The notes under the pieces: model-generated
Database searches by the model: none
What the model saw: only the letters and a program-made list of their open reading frames with translations
What the model was told of the DNA's origin: nothing
Source: Spirochaetota bacterium
GTDB lineage: Bacteria > Spirochaetota > B62-G9 > DRHN01
DNA: 5,566 nt
Assembly: GCA_023136305.1 (NCBI GenBank)
Contig: JAGLSF010000149.1
Location: 1 to 5,566 of the forward strand
Direction: 5' to 3'
Program-made: the position numbers and the translations under genes
Shown: positions 1 to 5,547 of the stretch, in pieces
Position numbering within the stretch: the stretch's first letter is position 1
How the letters are laid out: each line of letters begins with the position of its first letter

Positions 1-671
1 TGGGCATACAGCGCACCGCCTATACCCATGACCATGGCACCGAACACAAAGGCCTGCATCTTGAAGCTCGATATCTTTTTCCCGCTCATGGATGCTGAAA
101 CTTCATCCTCACGGATTGCACGAAGCACCCTGCCCCAGGGAGAGCGGATTGCACGCTCGGTCAGCAGGTAGAGCAGGACGAGAATCAGGATGACGATGAG
201 AAGATATATGTAGTTGTAATACCGCGCTTCGACCAGACCGCTCAACGGCTGCGGAAGTCCGGCAAGGCCACGCGGTCCGTTGGCAAGCCACTGTTCATTA
301 TTGAAAATGAGCCGGACTGTTTCTGCGATCCCGATCGTTGCGATTGCCAAATAGTCCTCCCCCAGCTTGAGTGTCGGAATGCCGATGAGGTAGGCGATAA
401 TACCGCACACGACCCCTGCGCCGAGCAGCCCGATAGGAAAGGGCAGGTTCAGGGCAAACAGAACATCCACGTACTCAGCATACATACCCGATGGTTTGGG
501 CATGGTAATGAGTGAAGACATATAAGCACCGATGGCAAAGAATCCTGCTATACCGATATTGAAAAGCCCCGTGTATCCCCACTGAATGTTCAAACCCAGG
601 CTGAACACTGCGTATATGGTCGCCATGATGGCAAATGAAACGAGATAGGCAAAGATTCCTCCGATCTGCAT
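1..671 (-). CDS. livM: LivM-type branched-chain amino acid ABC transporter permease (partial, C-terminus beyond left edge)
   Basis: This is one of two inner-membrane permeases of a LIV-type (HAAT family) ABC importer; with LivH it forms the pore that LivG and LivF energise. Translating the minus strand from ATG at 671-669 gives 223 residues starting MQIGGIFAYLVSFAIMATIY and running off the window. Seen: hydrophobic segments at about residues 5-28, 36-56, 74-98 and 152-170; the family-typical QWGYTGLFNIG stretch at 30-40; LKLGEDYLAIATIGIAE at 101-117; and the cytoplasmic coupling loop SPWGRVLRAIREDE at 177-190, followed by a further membrane segment ending GIGGALYA. LivM proteins are usually 300 or more residues, so roughly a third is missing. 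The start codon overlaps the livH stop by one base (TAATG), and an AAGGAG ribosome-binding site (686-681) lies 9 bases upstream inside livH, which suggests translational coupling. The exact substrate (Leu/Ile/Val, other amino acids, or urea/amides) cannot be read from the permease. Confidence 0.95.
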   Translation of the reverse strand, partial: MQIGGIFAYLVSFAIMATIYAVFSLGLNIQWGYTGLFNIGIAGFFAIGAYMSSLITMPKPSGMYAEYVDVLFALNLPFPIGLLGAGVVCGIIAYLIGIPTLKLGEDYLAIATIGIAETVRLIFNNEQWLANGPRGLAGLPQPLSGLVEARYYNYIYLLIVILILVLLYLLTERAIRSPWGRVLRAIREDEVSASMSGKKISSFKMQAFVFGAMVMGIGGALYA

Positions 672-1585
672 TAGCGTGAACTCCTTCCGAAGATGCCCTG
701 TGGCCGAATGAGCAGCAGAACGATCATAATGATGAATGCTACCGCCGGTTTGTATGTGGGGAGCAGAACTGCTGTTGACATTTGCTGCACCACCCCGATA
801 ATGAGGCCGCCTGCCAGGGCGCCGTAGACGTTTCCCAGTCCGCCTAGAATGGCAGCGGCGAAGAGGGGTATGAGAAAATTCCACCCCATTCCGGGGTGGA
901 CCTGCACATCGATACCGTAGAGAACACCCGCTGCTGCAGCGAGGGCTCCGCCGATTCCCCATGTATAGTATATGACCTTCTGTATCTCGATGCCAGATAA
1001 CCGGGCAAGCTCCATATTGTCTGAAGTTGCCCGCATCGCCTTTCCCATCCTCGACTTTTTTAAAAATAGATGAACGGCTATAACGAGTACAGCAACGACG
1101 ATGAGTATCAGGATCTGATCTGGACGTATCTTGATGCCTGCCGGAAGCACCAGTGCAGGACGGATGAGGCCGGGTTTATAGAACTTGTAGTCGGGTCCCC
1201 AGATGATGAGCACACCCATACGGACGATGAAGGACGCACCGAGGGCAGACATGGAAAGTGTCACCCTGCCGGCTTCCTTGTTGCGGAGAGTCTGATACAG
1301 TATCCTGTCGAGCAGTATGGCGATGCCGCCTACAGCAAGCATGGAGAAGGGAAAGGCGACGACTATACGCCAGCCGAAAGAGAAGGGGCCAAACATGTTA
1401 TCAGGAATTCCCACCCACTTCAGCGGCCCTGTTACGAAGAAGAGCGCGATGTAGGCACCCGCGGTCATGAGATCGCCGTGGGCAAAGTTGCCAAACCTGA
1501 GTATACCGTAAATAAGGGTGAGGCCGATGGCACCGAGAGAAATGATGCTCCCCAGTACAATTCCATAAACAAAAAGTTCGAGCAT
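671..1585 (-). CDS. livH: LivH-type branched-chain amino acid ABC transporter permease
   Basis: This is the second permease subunit of the LIV-type importer, an integral inner-membrane protein that pairs with LivM. The 304 residues match the usual LivH length (about 290-308). Seen: an N-terminal membrane helix at 5-28, then the LivH hallmark YGILRFGNFAHGDLMTAGAY at 26-45. Further hydrophobic segments lie at about 74-92, 108-129, 156-175, 205-223, 238-266 and 279-293, and the C-terminal RPQGIFG is typical of the family. The cytoplasmic coupling loop RMGKAMRATSDNMELARLSG spans 179-198. The ATG at 1585-1583 is supported by GGAGG at 1597-1593 with a 7-base spacer; this site is made from the last two Gly codons of livF, whose stop is only 3 bases upstream. 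The gene is complete and shows nothing damaged. It is expected to be co-transcribed from the promoter upstream of livG. Confidence 0.97.
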   Translation of the reverse strand: MLELFVYGIVLGSIISLGAIGLTLIYGILRFGNFAHGDLMTAGAYIALFFVTGPLKWVGIPDNMFGPFSFGWRIVVAFPFSMLAVGGIAILLDRILYQTLRNKEAGRVTLSMSALGASFIVRMGVLIIWGPDYKFYKPGLIRPALVLPAGIKIRPDQILILIVVAVLVIAVHLFLKKSRMGKAMRATSDNMELARLSGIEIQKVIYYTWGIGGALAAAAGVLYGIDVQVHPGMGWNFLIPLFAAAILGGLGNVYGALAGGLIIGVVQQMSTAVLLPTYKPAVAFIIMIVLLLIRPQGIFGRSSR

Positions 1586-1588
1586 GCA

Positions 1589-2308
1589 TCATCCTCCAAG
1601 GTACAGACGCCCGACTTCCTCATTGGCAAGGAGGGCCTTGGCCTCACCGTCGAGTACGTTTCGTCCTGTTGCGAGCACGTATCCACGGTGAGCCATGTTC
1701 AACGCTTCCCGGGCGTTCTGTTCAACGAGAATCAGTGAAACGCCGGTTTTATTGATGTCGATAATTCTCTCAAAGATCATGGACACAAACTTTGGGGCCA
1801 GCCCCGCTGATGGCTCGTCGAGCAAGAGCACGTGAGGGTCGAGCATGAGTGCCCTACCCATGGCAACCATCTGCCGCTGACCTCCCGAGAGATTACCCAC
1901 CCGTTGATTCCTGCGCTCTCCGAGCACGGGAAAGAGCTCATATATCTCCTTCATTCTGCCGCTGAAGTCATCGGTTCTCGTGAAGGCGCCCATCTCCAGG
2001 TTTTCCTGAATGGTCAGAGATGGAAAGATATTAAACACCTGCGGCACGTAGCTGATTCCCTGCCGAACCAGCCGTTCGGGTTTCTCCCCCGTGATATCCC
2101 TATTCTGTAGATACACGCTTCCCTTGCGGGGATTCAGCAGACCAATAATCGTTTTCAGGAGGGTCGATTTTCCCGCACCGTTGGGACCGATAATGCTGAC
2201 AATCTCACCCTTTCGAAGCAGGAGGTCAACATCGTGAAGGATGTCTATCTTGCTGTATCCAACCGTTACATTCTCGACCTTCAATATATGATTATCGGTA
2301 CTGTCCAC
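1589..2308 (-). CDS. livF: LivF-type branched-chain amino acid ABC transporter ATP-binding protein
   Basis: This is one of the two cytoplasmic ATPases of the LIV importer; it works as a heterodimer with LivG to drive uptake. From a GTG at 2308-2306 it has 239 residues, close to the usual 233-240. Seen: Walker A GPNGAGKST at 41-49, Q-loop Q90 (YVPQ), ABC signature LSGGQ at 140-144, Walker B VLLLDEP at 160-166, and VEQN at 195-198, where Gln sits at the switch-histidine position as is normal for LivF. The C-terminus RLYLGG is the LivF ending. The frame stays open to an ATG at 2335 (adds MNEFWRRIW) and another at 2383 (264 residues). I prefer the GTG because GGAGG at 2322-2318 lies 9 bases before it, it gives family length, and it limits the overlap with livG to 17 bp. 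The ATG at 2335 has a purine run directly against it with no proper spacer. Confidence 0.95.
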   Translation of the reverse strand: MDSTDNHILKVENVTVGYSKIDILHDVDLLLRKGEIVSIIGPNGAGKSTLLKTIIGLLNPRKGSVYLQNRDITGEKPERLVRQGISYVPQVFNIFPSLTIQENLEMGAFTRTDDFSGRMKEIYELFPVLGERRNQRVGNLSGGQRQMVAMGRALMLDPHVLLLDEPSAGLAPKFVSMIFERIIDINKTGVSLILVEQNAREALNMAHRGYVLATGRNVLDGEAKALLANEEVGRLYLGG

Positions 2309-3053
2309 CCAGATACGCCTCCAAAACTCGTTCATCCTTCTTGATCTCTGTCGGATGTCCTTCCGCCAGCTTCTTCCCCTCACTCATGACGATCACCGGG
2401 TCGCAGAGGCTCATGACCAGATCCATGTCGTGCTCGATGAGGAAGAAGGTTATTCCCTTTTCTTCGCAGAGCTTTCGTATATGGTTTACGAGCTTCTTCA
2501 TGAGCGTAGGATTCACGCCCGCACCAGGCTCATCGAGCAGGACCATTTTCGGTTCAGCCATCAGGCACTTCGCAAGCTCGAGCAGTTTCTTCTGACCGCC
2601 GGAGAGCGTGCCTGCATACTCATTCTTGAGACGAGCGAGCTCAACGAATTCCAGTACGTCGATGGCCTGCTCCTTGATTGCCATCTCCTGCTCTTTCACT
2701 TTATTCGAACGGAGCCAGGTGTTCCAGACCTTTTCACCGATCTGTCCCGGGGGGACGATCATCAAATTTTCAAGAACAGTCATCTGTTCGAACTCCCGGG
2801 TAATCTGAAAAGTCCTGAACATCTTTTTATGAAAGATCTTATCGGGTGAAAGTCCTTCGATACGCTCACCCTCGAAACTGATCTGTCCACCGTCGGGTTT
2901 GTAGAAACCCGTTATGAGATTGAAGAGTGTTGTCTTCCCCGCTCCATTCGGTCCAATGAGCCCGGTGATCGATCCCTCCTGCACCTGCAGGGTACAGTCA
3001 TCAACCGCCTTGAGGCCTCCAAAACTCTTCTGAACTTCCTGCACAACCAGCAT
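2292..3053 (-). CDS. livG: LivG-type branched-chain amino acid ABC transporter ATP-binding protein
   Basis: This is the first gene of the liv operon as oriented here and encodes the other cytoplasmic ATPase of the importer. Its 253 residues match LivG (about 250-260). Seen: Walker A GPNGAGKTT at 34-42, Q-loop Q83 (RTFQITREFEQMTVLEN), the LivG-specific helical insertion at about 100-128, signature LSGGQ at 150-154, Walker B MVLLDEP at 170-176, switch histidine H208 in LIEHDMDLVM, and the C-terminal VLEAYLGG typical of the branched-chain transporter ATPase tail. The ATG at 3053-3051 has AAGGGA at 3066-3061 with a 7-base spacer. The 3' end overlaps livF by 17 bp. A strong consensus promoter lies just upstream. 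All ATPase residues needed for function are present. Confidence 0.97.
   Translation of the reverse strand: MLVVQEVQKSFGGLKAVDDCTLQVQEGSITGLIGPNGAGKTTLFNLITGFYKPDGGQISFEGERIEGLSPDKIFHKKMFRTFQITREFEQMTVLENLMIVPPGQIGEKVWNTWLRSNKVKEQEMAIKEQAIDVLEFVELARLKNEYAGTLSGGQKKLLELAKCLMAEPKMVLLDEPGAGVNPTLMKKLVNHIRKLCEEKGITFFLIEHDMDLVMSLCDPVIVMSEGKKLAEGHPTEIKKDERVLEAYLGGQYR
2318..2322 (-). promoter_or_regulatory. Ribosome-binding site that sets the livF start
   Basis: On the minus strand GGAGG lies 9 bases before the GTG at 2308-2306, inside the last codons of livG. It is the best Shine-Dalgarno match near the livF 5' end and favours the GTG start over the in-frame ATGs at 2335 and 2383. Translation of livF is probably coupled to livG termination 17 bp further on. 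Confidence 0.7.
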
Positions 3054-3095
3054 ACTTCCATCCCTTTTCAGGTTATTCTAAAATTCATGACCACC

Positions 3096-3125
3096 ATTAT
3101 ATAAGAAAACAGGAGTGTTTGTCAA
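3096..3125 (-). promoter_or_regulatory. Sigma70-type promoter of the livGFHM operon
   Basis: On the minus strand a perfect TTGACA (-35, 3125-3120) and a perfect TATAAT (-10, 3101-3096) are separated by 18 bases. Transcription would begin near 3089, leaving a 5' leader of about 36 bases before the livG ATG at 3053. The position, 131 bp upstream of which ybaK ends, makes it the natural promoter for the whole transporter operon. Both hexamers are 6/6, so it should be strong unless repressed; I could not assign an operator with confidence. Confidence 0.85.
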
Positions 3126-3184
3126 CGATGCATGTAAGAATGAGCGTCTTTAGGGCAAACTGCAAAAATATCGTTTCGTCCTGG

Positions 3185-3673
3185 TCAACCATTTGTTCCC
3201 ATTGGCTCCGTACAGTCACAGAGGAGTGCGCCCGTTATCTCGCGAAGTTGCTTGAAGGTCATGGGAACACCCGAAGCGCTGTTCCCCGCCGCAGGATACA
3301 CCCCCCTGTCATACCGATTAAGGGTCTCGTCTATATAGATATCGATTCCCTCGATACCGAAAGGGCAGACTCCGCCGGGATGAAAACCGGTGGCCTGAAA
3401 TGTCTCCTCGGCATTGGCCATCCTTGATTTCACACCGAGTACGGACTTCAATTTTGATGATGAGATCTTTCTGTCTCCAGGACAGAGTACGAGGTAGAAC
3501 TGTTTATTCTTACCTTTATTCTTACCAATGAAGAGAAGGGATTTGACAATCTGTCCCACCGTGACGCCCAGTTTCTCAGCCGCAGCCCTTGCCGTGGAGG
3601 TGCTTCCCTCTTCAAACTCAATTGCCTCGAGGTTGTGTGCCTCGAGCACCATCCTCACCTTTTCGGGTATCAT
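3185..3673 (-). CDS. YbaK/EbsC-family aminoacyl-tRNA deacylase (trans-editing domain protein)
   Basis: This is a cytoplasmic single-domain protein of the YbaK / ProRS-INS superfamily, whose members hydrolyse mischarged tRNAs (for example Cys- or Ala-tRNA-Pro). The 162 residues match the family's 150-165. Seen: STARAAAEKLGV at 26-37, where the fold's substrate pocket begins; QIVKSLLF at 41-48, with K44 at the position of the conserved catalytic-site lysine; the strand FYLVLCPGDRKIS at 59-71; the superfamily hallmark GGVCPFG at 100-106 (GxxPxG); and a YPAAGN turn at 126-131 near the end. The ATG at 3673-3671 is supported by GGAG at 3683-3680 with a 6-base spacer. The gene stands between the liv promoter and a divergent kinase gene. 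No terminator is visible after its stop, so some read-through into livG is possible. Which mischarged tRNA it edits cannot be told from sequence alone. Confidence 0.9.
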   Translation of the reverse strand: MIPEKVRMVLEAHNLEAIEFEEGSTSTARAAAEKLGVTVGQIVKSLLFIGKNKGKNKQFYLVLCPGDRKISSSKLKSVLGVKSRMANAEETFQATGFHPGGVCPFGIEGIDIYIDETLNRYDRGVYPAAGNSASGVPMTFKQLREITGALLCDCTEPMGTNG

Positions 3674-3769
3674 ACCTCACTCCAAACAGCAATGCGAGCC
3701 TAGAACCTTGTCACTTTATAGCACACTTTTATAAAAATGAAAATAAAAAGAGATACCACCTGTCACATC

Positions 3770-3797
3770 AGTATATCAGTCAGTGACTACGTGTCAA
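3770..3797 (-). promoter_or_regulatory. Probable promoter of the ybaK-like gene
   Basis: On the minus strand TTGACA (3797-3792, 6/6) and TATACT (3775-3770, 5/6) are 16 bases apart, predicting a start near 3763 and a leader of about 90 bases before the ATG at 3673. The spacer contains the short palindrome AGTCAGTGACT (3778-3788). The leader is A/T-rich and a second, weaker pair (TTTTCA, 17 bp, TATAAA) lies closer to the gene, so the main start site is uncertain. Confidence 0.6.
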
Positions 3798-3805
3798 CCT
3801 TCCCG

Positions 3806-3833
3806 TTGCGGCAAGGACCCATCTGGTTATATG
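3806..3833 (+). promoter_or_regulatory. Weak candidate promoter for the kinase gene
   Basis: On the plus strand TTGCGG (3806-3811, 3/6 to consensus) and TATATG (3828-3833) are 16 bases apart, about 38 bases upstream of the ATG at 3871. The position is right for a divergent promoter back to back with the ybaK-side one, but the match is poor and it could be chance. Confidence 0.3.
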
Positions 3834-3870
3834 CGTAAAGGATACTGGGGAAAGGAACGAAAATGTAACT

Positions 3871-4356
3871 ATGATAGAGGACCTGAACAAATACGACATA
3901 GTTCTAATCGTAGGCAACTATGGATCTGGAAAATCCAGGCTGGCCCGGGAATACTTCAGAGACAGAAAGAGGGTCGATCGACATGAGATCCGGCACCATT
4001 TCAAGGAGATGACAGAGCACGGTGCACGGTGGACTCCTGAAGACTGGGACGAAGACGTTGAGGGACTCATCAAGCGTATCGAGTATAACCTCATCGTTCA
4101 CTTTCTGGAGAGGGACCAGAAGATCATCATCGATAACACGAGCCTCACGCGGAACAGCAGAAAACGCTATATCGATCACGCAAAAAAATTCCACAAGAGT
4201 ATTGCCTGCATATACCTGGACAGTGACAGCTCCACCCTCATCGAGCAGAACCGTGCCCGTGAGTTCCCTGTTCCGGACTCGGTAATAGCACAGCTCTATG
4301 CACGCACAGAAGTTCCCTCAGTTGAAGAGGGCTTCTCCCAGGTGATGATCATGTAG
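3871..4356 (+). CDS. AAA_33 / polynucleotide-kinase-like P-loop kinase
   Basis: This small cytoplasmic NTP-binding protein of 161 residues resembles the P-loop kinase domain of T4 polynucleotide kinase and related AAA_33 proteins; its phosphate acceptor is unknown. Seen: strand DIVLIVG at 9-15 leading into Walker A GNYGSGKS at 15-22; DRHEIR at 36-41, where this fold places the acceptor-site Asp and Arg; IIIDNTSLTRNSRKRYI at 85-101, with DNT (88-90) as the second acid motif after a hydrophobic strand; strand IACIYLDSD at 111-119; and a lid NRAREFPVPDSVIAQLYAR at 127-145, ending with the VPSVEEGFSQV tail usual in the family. ATG 3871 is the only ATG, GTG or TTG in frame downstream of a TGA at 3784. 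The AGGA at 3853-3856 is 14 bases away, unusually far, with an ATG-TAA start-stop between them. The TAG stop is followed in the same frame by the next ORF. Confidence 0.85.
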   Translation: MIEDLNKYDIVLIVGNYGSGKSRLAREYFRDRKRVDRHEIRHHFKEMTEHGARWTPEDWDEDVEGLIKRIEYNLIVHFLERDQKIIIDNTSLTRNSRKRYIDHAKKFHKSIACIYLDSDSSTLIEQNRAREFPVPDSVIAQLYARTEVPSVEEGFSQVMIM

Positions 4357-4641
4357 TTGAGCTGTTCTCCCATCTCCCCATATACATCTGATAATTCCCC
4401 ATGTCCAGAATATGCACATGTGGGTAGCAATGGCTACTTCATGGTCAAGGACAGCTATATCGATCGCCACGGCAACTCTCTGTATAAAATGAGAATTGAA
4501 TTTCCCTGGAAGTACAAGGGCCTCTATGAGCTCTGGAGGATCGACCCTTCGGGATCGACCTTGGAAGTAGCCTGGGACTATGCTGATTACCCAGACAACA
4601 TTGATCCTCTAGCCTATGAATACTATACCTTTTACCGCTAA
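4357..4641 (+). CDS. Small aromatic-rich protein of unknown function
   Basis: I do not recognise this protein. The frame runs for 94 codons directly after the kinase TAG, in the same frame. Possible starts are TTG at 4357 (AGGTGAT at 4340-4346, 10-base spacer, inside the kinase gene), GTG at 4420, or ATG at 4441, which would give 66 residues; neither of the latter two has a clear ribosome-binding site. The part from 4441 on looks more protein-like: 10 Tyr, 3 Trp and 2 Phe in 66 residues, with FPWKYKGLYELWRIDPSG in the middle and an acidic/aromatic tail ending YEYYTFYR. There is no signal peptide or membrane segment and no known catalytic motif. The first 28 codons are Ser/Pro-rich and may be untranslated. 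Roughly 60% G/C at third positions in the later part supports coding. It could instead be a remnant of a longer gene or a read-through extension of the kinase. Confidence 0.5.
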   Translation: MSCSPISPYTSDNSPCPEYAHVGSNGYFMVKDSYIDRHGNSLYKMRIEFPWKYKGLYELWRIDPSGSTLEVAWDYADYPDNIDPLAYEYYTFYR

Positions 4642-4806
4642 TAATACATTCTCCTACCATGAACTCCCTCCCTGCTCCTGAAACTGAAGTCTCCAAGATT
4701 CAAAGGGAACCTTCTATACGATTCACACAGGATGCCGTATATTCCTGACAATCAAATATAAGAAGAAAACAAACATAGGGTATGCAGAGAATCAAAGTAC
4801 TACTCT

Positions 4807-4812
4807 GAGGGG
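4807..4812 (+). promoter_or_regulatory. Ribosome-binding site for the HAD phosphatase
   Basis: GAGGGG is the only good Shine-Dalgarno match before the HAD gene. It lies 10 bases before the in-frame TTG at 4823 but also 3 bases before an out-of-frame ATG at 4816, so which codon it serves decides the start of the gene. Confidence 0.55.
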
Positions 4813-4822
4813 AAAATGAACA

Positions 4823-5437
4823 TTGGGTGCGCATACAATCAAGGTGATACTCTTCGATCTGGGCGGAGTACTGGTACACTGGGATGGAGTCATGGAACTC
4901 GCTAAACTCACAGATGACAAACTCACCAAGGAGCAGTCACGGAGGTTTTTCCTGGAATCCAAATGGATGAAGTTATTCGAAACAGGCCGCTGCACTCCCT
5001 ATAAGTTTTCCTGCGGGGTGGTACGGCAACTCAATCTTTCAATAACACCTGACAGGTTTTTAAAAATGTTCATCTCATGGGATCGCGGTTTCTACCCGGG
5101 TGCGATCGAGCTGCTCGACAGGCTGAAACCGCACTTCCTCCTCGCCTGCCTCAGCAACAACAACACCCTTCACTGGACCAGACTTTGCAAAAGGTACAGT
5201 CTGGGTGAAAGATTTCATCGGCTGTACGCATCACATGAAACCGGCCTGGTAAAACCTACTCAGGAGGCCTTCGAATACGTCCTGAACGACATAGGCGGTG
5301 CGCCTGAAGAGTATCTCTTTTTTGATGACAACCTGGAGTGTGTGCAAAAAGCTCAGCATATTGGTTTTAATGCGTGTCAAGTCTCGGGAGTTGAGGAGGT
5401 TACGCGTACACTGAAAGAATTGAAGTTGCTTCATTGA
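4823..5437 (+). CDS. HAD-superfamily subfamily IA hydrolase, YihX-like phosphatase
   Basis: This is a cytoplasmic phosphatase of about 204 residues, close to YihX (about 199), a sugar-phosphate (alpha-glucose-1-phosphate) phosphatase in E. coli; the substrate here is unknown. Seen: motif I VILFDLGGVLV at 8-18 with nucleophile D12; motif II LSNNN at 110-114 (S111); motif III GLVKPTQEAF at 141-150 (K144); motif IV FFDDN at 166-170 (D168, D169). The cap lies at about 20-90. The usual second Asp of motif I (DxD) is Gly14, as in YihX itself (DLGNV), so this is a subfamily trait rather than a sign of inactivity. The frame opens after TGA 4817-4819 and TTG 4823 is the first usable start, giving the typical short lead MGAHTIKVILFD; GTG 4844 would cut into the first strand. 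It follows the kinase and unknown ORF by a 181-bp gap with no visible terminator. Confidence 0.9.
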   Translation: MGAHTIKVILFDLGGVLVHWDGVMELAKLTDDKLTKEQSRRFFLESKWMKLFETGRCTPYKFSCGVVRQLNLSITPDRFLKMFISWDRGFYPGAIELLDRLKPHFLLACLSNNNTLHWTRLCKRYSLGERFHRLYASHETGLVKPTQEAFEYVLNDIGGAPEEYLFFDDNLECVQKAQHIGFNACQVSGVEEVTRTLKELKLLH

Positions 5438-5453
5438 CCGGAAAAAACCCTTT

Positions 5454-5469
5454 ACTTTCATATGAAAGT
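5454..5469. promoter_or_regulatory. Perfect 16-bp palindrome, candidate operator
   Basis: ACTTTCATATGAAAGT is a perfect inverted repeat without a loop, 17 bp after the HAD stop and 78 bp before the next start codon. It falls in the spacer of a possible weak promoter (TTTACT 5451-5456, 17 bp, TAGGCT 5474-5479). It has no GC-rich stem or T-run, so it does not look like a terminator; a dimeric repressor site is the likelier role, by inference only. Confidence 0.45.
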
Positions 5470-5547
5470 GTGATAGGCTTCATTTAAAAGAAAATCTTTG
5501 AACACCTACACCATGTACATGAACCACATCTATACCAGGATCACCAT

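Noticed and set aside
1070..1738. 222-codon plus-strand open frame opposite livH and the end of livF
   Set aside because: It lies antisense to clearly conserved permease and ATPase genes, its translation is charged low-complexity text with no family features, and it crosses the livF/livH junction; a shadow of minus-strand codon bias.
2309..2383. Longer livF with N-terminal extension from ATG 2383 or 2335
   Set aside because: It would overlap livG by 44-92 bp and exceed family length; the extension is only livG's tail read in another frame, and the GTG at 2308 has a far better ribosome-binding site.
2355..2849. 164-codon plus-strand open frame opposite livG
   Set aside because: Antisense to the conserved ATPase with no recognisable motif or ribosome-binding site; shadow ORF.
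3783..3986. 67-codon GTG-started frame overlapping the kinase start
   Set aside because: Out of frame with the kinase, without motifs, and covering its Walker A region; shadow ORF.
4445..4696. 83-codon minus-strand frame opposite the small aromatic-rich ORF
   Set aside because: No ribosome-binding site or recognisable features; the plus-strand frame has the more protein-like composition.
4896..5110. HAD gene as inactive because motif I lacks the second Asp
   Set aside because: The same DLGxV form occurs in YihX, which is an active phosphatase, and the other three motifs are intact.
5421..5433. TGAAG-TTG-CTTCA hairpin as a terminator of the HAD gene
   Set aside because: Only 5 bp of stem with no GC-rich core or following T-run, and it lies within the coding end.
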